Below are positions 1 to 7,264 of a stretch of DNA of 36,298 nucleotides, piece after piece. Source of the stretch: Clostridiales bacterium (GTDB lineage: Bacteria > Bacillota > Clostridia > Ch29); NCBI GenBank assembly GCA_012523075.1, contig JAAYJF010000016.1, forward strand, positions 1 through 36,298, written 5' to 3'. Both the position numbers and the translations under genes were made by a program. Under the pieces are notes generated by a model. It saw only the letters and a list, made by a program, of their open reading frames with translations. It made no database searches and was not told the DNA's origin. Position 1 is the stretch's first letter, and each line of letters starts with the position of its first letter.

Positions 1-95
1 TCGGATTTTTCAGGCTGCGCTTCTTTGGAATGCCAGGGCAGGCTCCTTCCGACTTTGCCCTCTTAAATGACAGAGGTTGTATATAGATTTATATT
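1..95. repeat. Partial copy (end) of the dispersed repeat family also seen at ~4785-5122 and ~13714-13882
   Basis: tcggatttttcaggctgcgcttc resembles the reverse complement of 4912-4960 (gattcttcaggcttcgccttc...gtcggattcttc); followed by ...taaatgacagaggttgtatatagattta, similar to the ends of the other copies. Confidence 0.45.
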
Positions 96-194
96 AACAT
101 AAGTTATCACTTTAAAGGCTATATACCCCGAAATTTCATAATTTCATCACAAATTGAGGGTTCCGGGTATATAAGCCGCTGAGGTTTTAAAACG

Positions 195-235
195 CGGTTC
201 TTTATCTCTTTTTTTCAAAAAGGGACAAAGAACCG
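195..235. repeat. Imperfect inverted repeat of the aaagaaccgtcccc type
   Basis: cggttcttt (195-203) ... aaagaaccg (227-235), followed by tcccctgtccct. Confidence 0.4.
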
Positions 236-257
236 TCCCCTGTCCCTAAAATTGTTA

Positions 258-285
258 TTGACATATGCCCATAACGGGGTATAAT
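258..285 (+). promoter_or_regulatory. Sigma-A-like promoter for the DUF5320 gene: TTGACA-N16-TATAAT
   Basis: ttgaca 258-263, tataat 280-285, spacer 16 bp; overlaps palindromic site TGACATATGCCC 259-270; second site TAACATATGCCA 297-308. Confidence 0.75.
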
Positions 286-330
286 ATAATTGTAATTAAC
301 ATATGCCAATAATGAAAGGAGGCTGTCAAA

Positions 331-639
331 ATGCCGAGAAGAAACGGAACCGGTCCGATGGGCTTTGGACCACTGACGGGAAGAGGCCTGGGATTTTGTA
401 ACGCGGCAAATGTATCAGGGCTTGGCCTGGGACTGGGTCTAGGCCTTGGGCTGGGACGCGGACGGGGCTTCGGAAGAAGGATGGCTTGTTACTTTGCCGG
501 GTACCCCGGTGGATATCCTGCCACTTATCCTGTCGATGCAAAAACGCAGAAGGAACTGCTTGAACAGCAAAAAGCGATTCTTGAAGACAGGCTTGATATG
601 ATAAGCAAGCAGTTGGACGGCCTTTCGGACAACGATTAG
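331..639 (+). CDS. DUF5320-like Gly-rich protein (MPRRNGTGPMGFGPLTGRGLGFC...) with a (GL)n stretch
   Basis: ORF with SD aaaggagg; N-terminal MPRxNGTGPMGxGPxTGRGxGxC signature. Confidence 0.8.
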   Translation: MPRRNGTGPMGFGPLTGRGLGFCNAANVSGLGLGLGLGLGLGRGRGFGRRMACYFAGYPGGYPATYPVDAKTQKELLEQQKAILEDRLDMISKQLDGLSDND

Positions 640-670
640 TATAAGGGGGTCAAATCCCCCTTATACTAAT
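635..670. terminator. Perfect 15-bp stem hairpin ATTAGTATAAGGGGG-tcaaat-CCCCCTTATACTAAT overlapping the DUF5320 stop codon
   Basis: perfect inverted repeat 635-649/656-670; no T-tract follows. Confidence 0.55.
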
Positions 671-758
671 CAATGAGCGCTTGCGCGAATTGTTCGCCGA
701 AACGCGGGCGCTAAAGCGCCTACCGATTGCGTTTTGTGTGCATCGCGCCGCGAGCATG

Positions 759-858
759 TTATCAAATGCCCCTTCAGTGGGGGATTGAGCCCGCTACTGA
801 AGCAAAAATCGGTTTGTCTCCCGCCTGTAGAGGCAGGAGTCTTTAGGGCATTTGATAA
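759..858 (+). other. Structured intergenic element: three-helix junction (P1 759-771/846-858, P2 772-778/796-802, P3 818-826/831-839)
   Basis: TTATCAAATGCCC/GGGCATTTGATAA; CTTCAGT/ACTGAAG; CTCCcGCCT-GTAG-AGGCaGGAG. Confidence 0.55.
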
Positions 859-883
859 TGCCGATGGGGGAGGTGTATATAAA

Positions 884-1240
884 TTGCCCAGGCCCAGAAA
901 ACGGAGGAAGGTTTGCAGCTTGCCTCGAATCAGCCTTTTCGGACCGCTCAATTCACCATTCCGTGAAACTGAACCGATAATAATGACGGTGGACGAATAC
1001 GAGACCATCCGTCTTATTGACCGGGAAGGAATGACTCAGGAGGAATGTGCCGAAAGAATGAACGTGGCCCGAACAACCGTACAGCGCATCTATAACGATG
1101 CTAGAAAGAAGCTTTCCGAAGCCCTGGTGCATGGAAAGCTCCTTAGAATTGAAGGCGGTGATTACAAGCTGTGCGACCAGAATCCGCAGGTGTATGGATG
1201 TATAAGATGCCATAGGCACAGGCACGGTAGAAATTTTTAA
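884..1240 (+). CDS. DUF134 family HTH protein, TTG start
   Basis: [14 protein letters not shown]...[50 protein letters not shown] at 884 is in frame with the 734 ORF and preceded by ggggagg. Confidence 0.8.
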   Translation: MPRPRKRRKVCSLPRISLFGPLNSPFRETEPIIMTVDEYETIRLIDREGMTQEECAERMNVARTTVQRIYNDARKKLSEALVHGKLLRIEGGDYKLCDQNPQVYGCIRCHRHRHGRNF

Positions 1241-1267
1241 AACTTATACAACAAAAGGAGAATAATC

Positions 1268-2095
1268 ATGAGTGAAAATTGTAATCAGAACTGCAGCGCT
1301 TGCGGCGAAGAATGCAGTGACAGAAAAGAACAGCAGACGGATTTTTCTGCAAAACCCCACGAACAGAGCAACGTAAAAAAGGTAATTGGCGTTATAAGCG
1401 GTAAGGGCGGTGTGGGCAAATCCCTTGTGGCATCCCTACTGGCGGTGCTTATGAACCGCAGGGGCCACAGCACCGCAGTCTTTGACGCGGATATAACCGG
1501 GCCCTCCATTCCCAAGGCCTTTGGCATAAAGGATAAGGCAAGGTCCAACGAACAGGGCCTTTTGCCCATAAAAAGCGAAAAGGGTATTAGTATAATGTCC
1601 ATTAACCTGCTGCTTAAGGACGATACCGACCCTGTTATCTGGAGGGGACCCCTTATTGCGGGTACCGTAAAACAGTTCTGGACCGACGTTGTCTGGGGCG
1701 ATGTGGATTTTATGTTTATAGACATGCCGCCAGGAACCGGTGATGTGGCGCTTACGGTGTTCCAGTCGCTGCCGGTTGACGGAATAATAATAGTTACTTC
1801 GCCCCAGGAGCTTGTATCCATGATAGTATCCAAGGCGGTCAATATGGCAAGAAAGATGAATATTCCCATAATCGGAATAATTGAGAACATGTCCTACCTA
1901 AAATGCCCCGACTGCGGCAAAGAGATTAAGGTGTTCGGTGAAAGCCATATAGACCAGATTGCGGACAAATACGGGGTTCCGGTGCTTGGAAAGCTTCCCA
2001 TCCATCCGGACATTGCCTCCGCCTGTGACAAGGGCCTTATCGAAAACATTGAAGGCAAGTGGCTTGGCAAAACCGCGGAGATACTGGAAAAATAA
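1268..2095 (+). CDS. Mrp/NBP35 (ApbC) family iron-sulfur cluster carrier P-loop ATPase
   Basis: VIGVISGKGGVGKSLVASLLA, IDMPPGTGDVALTV, ENMSYLKCPDCG; SD aaaggag. Confidence 0.93.
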   Translation: MSENCNQNCSACGEECSDRKEQQTDFSAKPHEQSNVKKVIGVISGKGGVGKSLVASLLAVLMNRRGHSTAVFDADITGPSIPKAFGIKDKARSNEQGLLPIKSEKGISIMSINLLLKDDTDPVIWRGPLIAGTVKQFWTDVVWGDVDFMFIDMPPGTGDVALTVFQSLPVDGIIIVTSPQELVSMIVSKAVNMARKMNIPIIGIIENMSYLKCPDCGKEIKVFGESHIDQIADKYGVPVLGKLPIHPDIASACDKGLIENIEGKWLGKTAEILEK

Positions 2096-2108
2096 CATAC
2101 CCCCAATA

Positions 2109-2138
2109 AAAGGCGGCCGGATAAAATCGGCCGCCTTT
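2109..2138 (+). terminator. Hairpin terminator after mrp
   Basis: AAAGGCGGCCG/CGGCCGCCTTT, 11-bp stem, 8-nt loop. Confidence 0.65.
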
Positions 2139-2143
2139 GGTTA

Positions 2144-2299
2144 TTATCCCCTGTTTGCAGTGTAGATTTGTATCGCATCCCGGAAAAACTCTGTTATACC
2201 CGGTTGCCCCTGGTCGTAGTAAGCCCCAAACCTCTCGTCGCCCACATACATCTGTGCCAGCCCGGCATGGGCTTCGCTGTCGTAGCTGTCCCAGCACAT
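2144..2299 (-). pseudogene. Orphan C-terminal remnant of a TipAS-like domain (MCWDSYDSEAHAGLAQMYVGDERFGAYYDQGQPGITEFFRDAIQIYTANRG*)
   Basis: minus-strand reading frame below the ORF cutoff; LaqMYVgDeRFgaYYDqgqPGitEFfrdAI pattern of TipAS; no MerR HTH in the flank. Confidence 0.6.
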
Positions 2300-2415
2300 G
2301 GGTAATATTTGTCTGTTGGAGGATTAAGTACCGGTGTGTAGAATGTTATAGGGAAGAATACCAGTCGTCCGCAAAACTGCAGCCGGACCTAAATCGTATT
2401 AAGGAGATGTAGCCG

Positions 2416-3144
2416 TTGATACACAACAATTTGCCCGTAGGACTACCAAAACCCCAACCCGATGTATGGAAGGAAGCAGTAAAGGACTGCCTGCCCATTA
2501 CCACCGGTATAATCCCCTTCGGGCTTACCTGTGGAATAATGGGCCGGAGCGCAGGCTTTTCAACCTTTGAAATAACATTTATGTCCATGATTGTCTTTGC
2601 CGGGGCTTCACAGTTTATGGCCATTGCGATGATTGGCTCGGGTATAACCAGCTGGTGGACGGTGGTATTTACCACCTTTATGGTGAACCTAAGGCACCTG
2701 CTCATGGGCGCGTACCTTTCGCCCTACCTGCTGAAGCTTTCCAGACCCCTTCAGTACCTGCTTGCCTTCGGAATAGTGGACGAAAGCTATGCTTTGACGG
2801 TAAGTAGAATAGAAAGAAAGGGCTATGACCCATACTATCAGCTGGGTATATTCATAGTCCTTTATATAGTATGGAACCTTTCCACCTTCCTGGGGGCGTA
2901 CTTTTACAATGTCATACCCAACCCGCTGGAATGGGGTATCGATTTCGCACTGCCGGCAACCTTCCTGGTGCTTCTTATTCCCCGCCTGGGGAACAGGACC
3001 TCAGTAATCGTTTGCCTGGTCTCAGCGCTGTGTGCGGTGTTGGGGGCTTTGTACCTTCCCGGCAAGTGGTATATAATACTGGCTGCAACTGCCGCAGCCA
3101 TAGCCGGAGGTCTAATGGAAGGGGGCACCAAGCATGAATCTTAA
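2416..3144 (+). CDS. azlC: AzlC family branched-chain amino acid exporter subunit, TTG start
   Basis: GIIPFGLTCGIMGRSAGFS, GASQFMAIAM, NLRHLLMGA; SD aaggagat at 2401. Confidence 0.92.
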   Translation: MIHNNLPVGLPKPQPDVWKEAVKDCLPITTGIIPFGLTCGIMGRSAGFSTFEITFMSMIVFAGASQFMAIAMIGSGITSWWTVVFTTFMVNLRHLLMGAYLSPYLLKLSRPLQYLLAFGIVDESYALTVSRIERKGYDPYYQLGIFIVLYIVWNLSTFLGAYFYNVIPNPLEWGIDFALPATFLVLLIPRLGNRTSVIVCLVSALCAVLGALYLPGKWYIILAATAAAIAGGLMEGGTKHES

Positions 3145-3460
3145 ACTGATTTCAATTGTACTGGGCATGGCTGTCGCCACCTATATTACCCGCATAGGTT
3201 CCCAAGTCCTATTCGCCAGTGCAGGGATGCCGGAATGGATGGAGAGGTGGTTAAAGCACGTGCCGACGGCGTTTCTTACAGCCCTTATAGTACCGGCACT
3301 TTTGCTACCCGACGGACACCTCGACTTATCCCTTGGCAACAGCTATCTTTTGGCCGGGGTTGTGGCGGCCTTTACCGCCTATAAGACAAGGAATGTGCTG
3401 ACGACAATTCTTGTTGGGATGGCGGTGATAATTATATTAAACAGATTTTTGCCTTTCTAA
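3134..3460 (+). CDS. azlD: AzlD family membrane protein
   Basis: 108 aa AzlD-like ORF overlapping the azlC end by 11 nt; YITRIGSQVL...VPTAFLTALIVPALLLP. Confidence 0.9.
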   Translation: MNLKLISIVLGMAVATYITRIGSQVLFASAGMPEWMERWLKHVPTAFLTALIVPALLLPDGHLDLSLGNSYLLAGVVAAFTAYKTRNVLTTILVGMAVIIILNRFLPF

Positions 3461-4149
3461 AAGCCTAAGTAAAACATATAGAAAGAAAGAAGCAGGATGG
3501 CGCCGCCCATGGCTATCTTGAATACCTGGCCCAGCCTGCCCAGCCGCGGGGAAGAAGCAAGCCCGTTTGCAAGGCCTACCGACGTGCCCGCCATAAGCAG
3601 CAGCACACTGTGCCCTATCGAGTAGAGCAGCAGAAGCAGCACGCCCCACAGAAGGCTTCCCCTTTGCGCAACTATTGCCAGTAGTACAACCAGCACCGGT
3701 GTCGCACAGGGGGATGCAAAGAACCCGCCCAGCATCCCCAGAGCAGCTGCTCCTATATAGCCCTGGCGGGGGCTTTTGCCCATCACCTTCGGCTGCGGTA
3801 TTATGTTTATCATGTCCCACATCTGAAGTGCCATTAGTGCCATAAGAGTCCCCAGCAGTATATACCACCACTGCCCCGTACCCCGCAGCAATTTGCCAAA
3901 CAGCGACGCCAGCGTCCCCAGCACCGTGAAAGTTATCGCCATGCCACCGCAAAATGCCAAAGAATATCTGAAAGCCCGCTTTGTGTCCCCGCCGGCATAA
4001 CCGCCCACATACCCTATTACGAGGGGTATGCTTGACAGTGAGCAGGGAGTAAAGGCGGTAAGTAACCCCGCGGCAAGCGCCAACAAAGGGGTAATCCATA
4101 GACTATCGGTAATAAGTTCTGCTAAAATACTCAGCCACCTGTCAATCAT
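3457..4149 (-). CDS. CcdA/DsbD-like cytochrome c biogenesis transmembrane protein
   Basis: GLLTAFTPCSLSSIPLVIGYVGGYAG, GGFFASPCATPVLVVLLA. Confidence 0.88.
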   Translation of the reverse strand: MIDRWLSILAELITDSLWITPLLALAAGLLTAFTPCSLSSIPLVIGYVGGYAGGDTKRAFRYSLAFCGGMAITFTVLGTLASLFGKLLRGTGQWWYILLGTLMALMALQMWDMINIIPQPKVMGKSPRQGYIGAAALGMLGGFFASPCATPVLVVLLAIVAQRGSLLWGVLLLLLYSIGHSVLLLMAGTSVGLANGLASSPRLGRLGQVFKIAMGGAILLLSFYMFYLGF

Positions 4150-4691
4150 TCCACACCAATCTCCTCGAGTATCCTTACTATTTCCTCCTCCGGCAAAAAT
4201 CCCTCGTGGTAGACATAGGGCTGGCCCTTGCTATCAAAGAAAAACTGTGTCGGAACAACCCTTATTCCGAACTCCCCGGCGGCCTGAAGATTCTTCTGAA
4301 CGTCTACAAATTTTATGACCGCCCTGCCCCGGTAGTCTTTGTTAACCTTTTCAAGGATAGGCTCCATCTCACGGCACGGGGCACAGTAGTCCGCCCCAAA
4401 ATCAATCATAACCGGCAGGCCGTAGGATAAAATCTGCTCCAGGTCAAAGTCTTCGGTAGCATCCAACGCAAACTCCGAAAGCTCCTCCTCCCCGGTAGCG
4501 CTGCCGAGCGGCAGGTTTTTATAGGCCCATATCCCGAATATTACTGCCACCACAAGGATGGGAACTATTATTTTTGCTATTGGTCTCCTTGGTTTTTCAA
4601 AGCCTTGCTCATCCTTTGTGCGGTAACCTGTATCTCCCCCGGCATTGCTACCTTGGTTTTCCGCTTTCTGGTTTATACTATCCTCATTCAC
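4146..4691 (-). CDS. Membrane-anchored thioredoxin-like protein
   Basis: VMIDFGADYCAPCREMEPILEKVNKDY (CxxC), N-terminal TM; 4-nt overlap with ccdA-like gene. Confidence 0.9.
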   Translation of the reverse strand: MNEDSINQKAENQGSNAGGDTGYRTKDEQGFEKPRRPIAKIIVPILVVAVIFGIWAYKNLPLGSATGEEELSEFALDATEDFDLEQILSYGLPVMIDFGADYCAPCREMEPILEKVNKDYRGRAVIKFVDVQKNLQAAGEFGIRVVPTQFFFDSKGQPYVYHEGFLPEEEIVRILEEIGVE

Positions 4692-4784
4692 TGTTATAGC
4701 CCCCTTTGTTGTCTACTAACACCTTTGATTTACAGCCACCTTCGATTTAACAGCTACTAATATATACAGCACACTAATAGTATT

Positions 4785-5122
4785 ACATTCCTTACCTGTC
4801 ATCCCGAAGAAGCGAAGCCCTAAGAATTCAACTCTGCCGCTTAAAAGGGCGTTCTTATCTGTCATTCTGAGGACGAAGTCCGAAGAATCCGGCTTTGCCG
4901 CTTAAGAACGTAGTGAAGAATCCGACTTTGTCGTTCTGAAGGCGAAGCCTGAAGAATCTTATTGCAATCAGGCATAGAATCCTTCGTTTCACTCAGGATG
5001 ACAGTCGTTATGCAGGGTCCTTTGCTATCGCAAGATCCTTCGCTAGCGCTCGGCATGACAACCGCTTAGCTCAGCATGACACACTAGATGTATAAAGTTC
5101 TAAATACGTTATATATAGATTT
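4785..5122. repeat. Dispersed repeat cluster (tgtcattctgag..gaagaatc / agatccttcg..tcaggatgaca arms)
   Basis: forward arms at ~4797, 4859, 4930; inverse arms at ~4976-5002, 5033-5060; shared segment ttgcaatcaggcata with 13797. Confidence 0.7.
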
Positions 5123-5246
5123 ATACCCACCAACCATTTATTAAACACCAGGGACCACAAATACAGACCTTTATCTTTATTGCGTCGCGGGTATTTTTTC
5201 ATTATACCATTGTCAATGATACCTTTGCACCGGTGATTCATGGTAT

Positions 5247-5281
5247 AAAAAACCGGCACCCCCTAACCGTGCCGGTTTTTT
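5247..5281. terminator. Bidirectional-type terminator
   Basis: AAAAAACCGGCAC ccccctaacc-type loop GTGCCGGTTTTTT, 13-bp perfect stem. Confidence 0.85.
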
Positions 5282-5310
5282 CCATGTATGTTTGATATGG
5301 CTAAAACGTT

Positions 5311-6498
5311 CTATTCTTTAGAGAAATCATCAAAGTAACCCTGCACAAGGACTATAGGTGTCCCCTTATCGCCGCTGCCGCTGGTTAAATCGCACAGGCT
5401 ACCCAAAAGGTCGGGCAGCTGTCTAGGTGTTGTTCCTATGGCCTCGTCACTACCCAACGGGTCTTTGCCTTTTTGCTTTATCCTTTCCTTGATCGCTTCC
5501 TCCTTTTCTCTGCCCCTTAACCCCTCAAGGTCGTTATCGGCTATGAACTTTATTTTTATTTCATTGGGGGTGCCCCTAAGCCCGTCGGTGTATCCCGGGG
5601 ATACCACCGGGTCGGCAAGCTCCCATATTCCACATTGGGGATCCTTGAAGGCTCCATCGCCGTATATCAACACCTCAACATGCTTTCCGGTCCTCTCCAG
5701 CATGGCCTGCTGAATCTTATTCACCACCGTTTTGCCGTCCCGCGGGAACAGTTTAACGCTGGTCTCGGTGGCCTTATTTGAGCCCAGCAACCCGAATTCA
5801 GGATTGTAACCGCTTCCGTTTACCGGTTTTGTCAGCAAATCGTCAAGCCCGTACACCTTTTCCGCCCCCGCCGCCTTTAGTATCCTCTTGGTCCTATGCC
5901 TTGCATGGACATCGGCGGTAAGTATTTCTCCTGTATAGCTCAGGGCTACCGTGGGATTGTTGGCCAGTATTATCTCAATGTTTCCGTTCTGGGCTAATCC
6001 TTTATAGTGTCTGACATAGTCAATACCAGTAAAGGGATGGGGTACGTTGTCCCCGAAAAGTTGCCTGTATTTTTCCTCGGTAAGCACATCAATATAGGGG
6101 TTTATACCGGTCTCGCTCATCCTTTCTATTTCCATAAGCGGATTTCCCATTTCATCGGAGGGATATTTCAAGAACAGGTGAACCTTTTTAACACTCATGG
6201 CTACCGCCTTGAGTATCATGGAAAACCTGTTTCTGCTTAGTATCGGAAAAAGAACCGCTATTTCCCCTGTATATTTTTCCTTTACAGCGGAGGCTATATC
6301 CTCCAGCGATACATAGTTGCCCTGGGCCCTGGCCACAAAGGATTCGGTTATGCCAATCACGTCTCTGTCCATTAAGTCGAACTTCTCGGAAGCCATGGAG
6401 GCGGTTACCGAATGAACCACTATCTCAACCAGGTCATCCCCTTCATTTATAATAGGAGCCCTGATACCCCTGACAGTCGTACCTACAGTTCTTGTCAT
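5311..6498 (-). CDS. Coenzyme F420-0:L-glutamate ligase (CofE)-like protein with C-terminal extension
   Basis: IRAPIINEGDDLVEIV...ITESFVARAQGNYV...NNPTVALSYTGEI...NPEFGLLGSNKATET. Confidence 0.72.
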   Translation of the reverse strand: MTRTVGTTVRGIRAPIINEGDDLVEIVVHSVTASMASEKFDLMDRDVIGITESFVARAQGNYVSLEDIASAVKEKYTGEIAVLFPILSRNRFSMILKAVAMSVKKVHLFLKYPSDEMGNPLMEIERMSETGINPYIDVLTEEKYRQLFGDNVPHPFTGIDYVRHYKGLAQNGNIEIILANNPTVALSYTGEILTADVHARHRTKRILKAAGAEKVYGLDDLLTKPVNGSGYNPEFGLLGSNKATETSVKLFPRDGKTVVNKIQQAMLERTGKHVEVLIYGDGAFKDPQCGIWELADPVVSPGYTDGLRGTPNEIKIKFIADNDLEGLRGREKEEAIKERIKQKGKDPLGSDEAIGTTPRQLPDLLGSLCDLTSGSGDKGTPIVLVQGYFDDFSKE

Positions 6499-6720
6499 AT
6501 TTTAACCTCCCTCTGAAGAAAACCCCTGTTCTTTGACAATTTTAGCTCAATACTTCACCAGTAAATAGTATACCAATAATTATCACATTTTCATAATAAT
6601 AATTTGCCCCTGTTGGCGCAACTTAACCCCCTACCTTGCGCATCGGTGCGAACAGACCCCTTCGGCTACCCTTTAAAGCTGTTCCGGAGTGCAAAGTCAG
6701 GAACCCAGAATATGAATAAA

Positions 6721-6772
6721 TAGCATTTGACAAAAACATAATATGTATATAATATATAATTGGCAAATGCCA
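6721..6772 (+). promoter_or_regulatory. Promoter plus paired palindromic sites upstream of the NifX/MinD operon
   Basis: TTGACA 6727-6732, TATAAT 6748-6753; sites TAGCATTTGACA 6721-6732 and TGGCAAATGCCA 6761-6772. Confidence 0.6.
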
Positions 6773-6867
6773 TTTATCTAGGGAGGTGTTAGATTAAACG
6801 ATAGACGTATTAATGAAAAGATAATACATTCAGTGAATGAAAAACAAGAAAAATGGAGGGATATTTC

Positions 6868-7263
6868 ATGAAAATAGCAGTTTCTTCGATGGGAAAGGAT
6901 TTAAGCAGTATGCTGGATGTAAGGTTTGGAAGGTGCAATTGCTTTGTAATCTATGATACAAAAGGCGAACCGGTAAAGGCAATTGGGAATAAGGGCCAAA
7001 TGTCAGGTGGAGGGGCAGGAATTGCAGCAGCCCAGCAAATCATTGATGAAGATGTGGATGTAGTCATTACCGGGAATATGGGACCCAATGCCTTTAACCT
7101 TTTTAAAAACTCGGATATTAAGGTGTACCGATGTGGAAGTATCAAGGTTGAAACGGCGGTGCAACTGTTCAAAGAAGGTAAGTTGGATGAGTTAACCGAA
7201 GCGGGTCCTGCCCATGCAGGGATGGGCACGGGAGCAGGCGGAGGATTCAGAGGGGGAAGATAA
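6868..7263 (+). CDS. NifX/NifB-type dinitrogenase iron-molybdenum cofactor family protein
   Basis: MKIAVSSMGKDLSSMLDVRFGRCNCFVIYD...GGGAGIAAAQQIIDEDVDVVITGNMGPNAFNLF; ATG 6868 has SD ggaggg. Confidence 0.9.
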   Translation: MKIAVSSMGKDLSSMLDVRFGRCNCFVIYDTKGEPVKAIGNKGQMSGGGAGIAAAQQIIDEDVDVVITGNMGPNAFNLFKNSDIKVYRCGSIKVETAVQLFKEGKLDELTEAGPAHAGMGTGAGGGFRGGR

Positions 7264-7264
7264 A

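Noticed and set aside
734-883. N-terminal extension of the DUF134 ORF from ATG 734
   Set aside because: Extension lies across the structured intergenic element and lacks DUF134 similarity; TTG 884 with SD ggggagg starts the canonical xPRPRKRR motif.
1285-1890. 201-aa minus-strand ORF opposite mrp
   Set aside because: Antisense shadow of a clear Mrp/NBP35 coding frame; no domain-like sequence or SD.
3437-4099. 220-aa minus-strand ORF overlapping the ccdA-like gene
   Set aside because: Out-of-frame shadow of the CcdA-like frame; Gly/Cys-rich low-plausibility composition.
4785-5122. CRISPR array
   Set aside because: Repeats are irregular, inverted and without uniform spacers; better explained as dispersed palindromic repeats.
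6600-6720. Possible structured RNA in the GC-richer stretch upstream of the NifX operon
   Set aside because: Only short hairpins such as CGCA-tcgg-TGCG were seen, with no recognisable motif; insufficient support.
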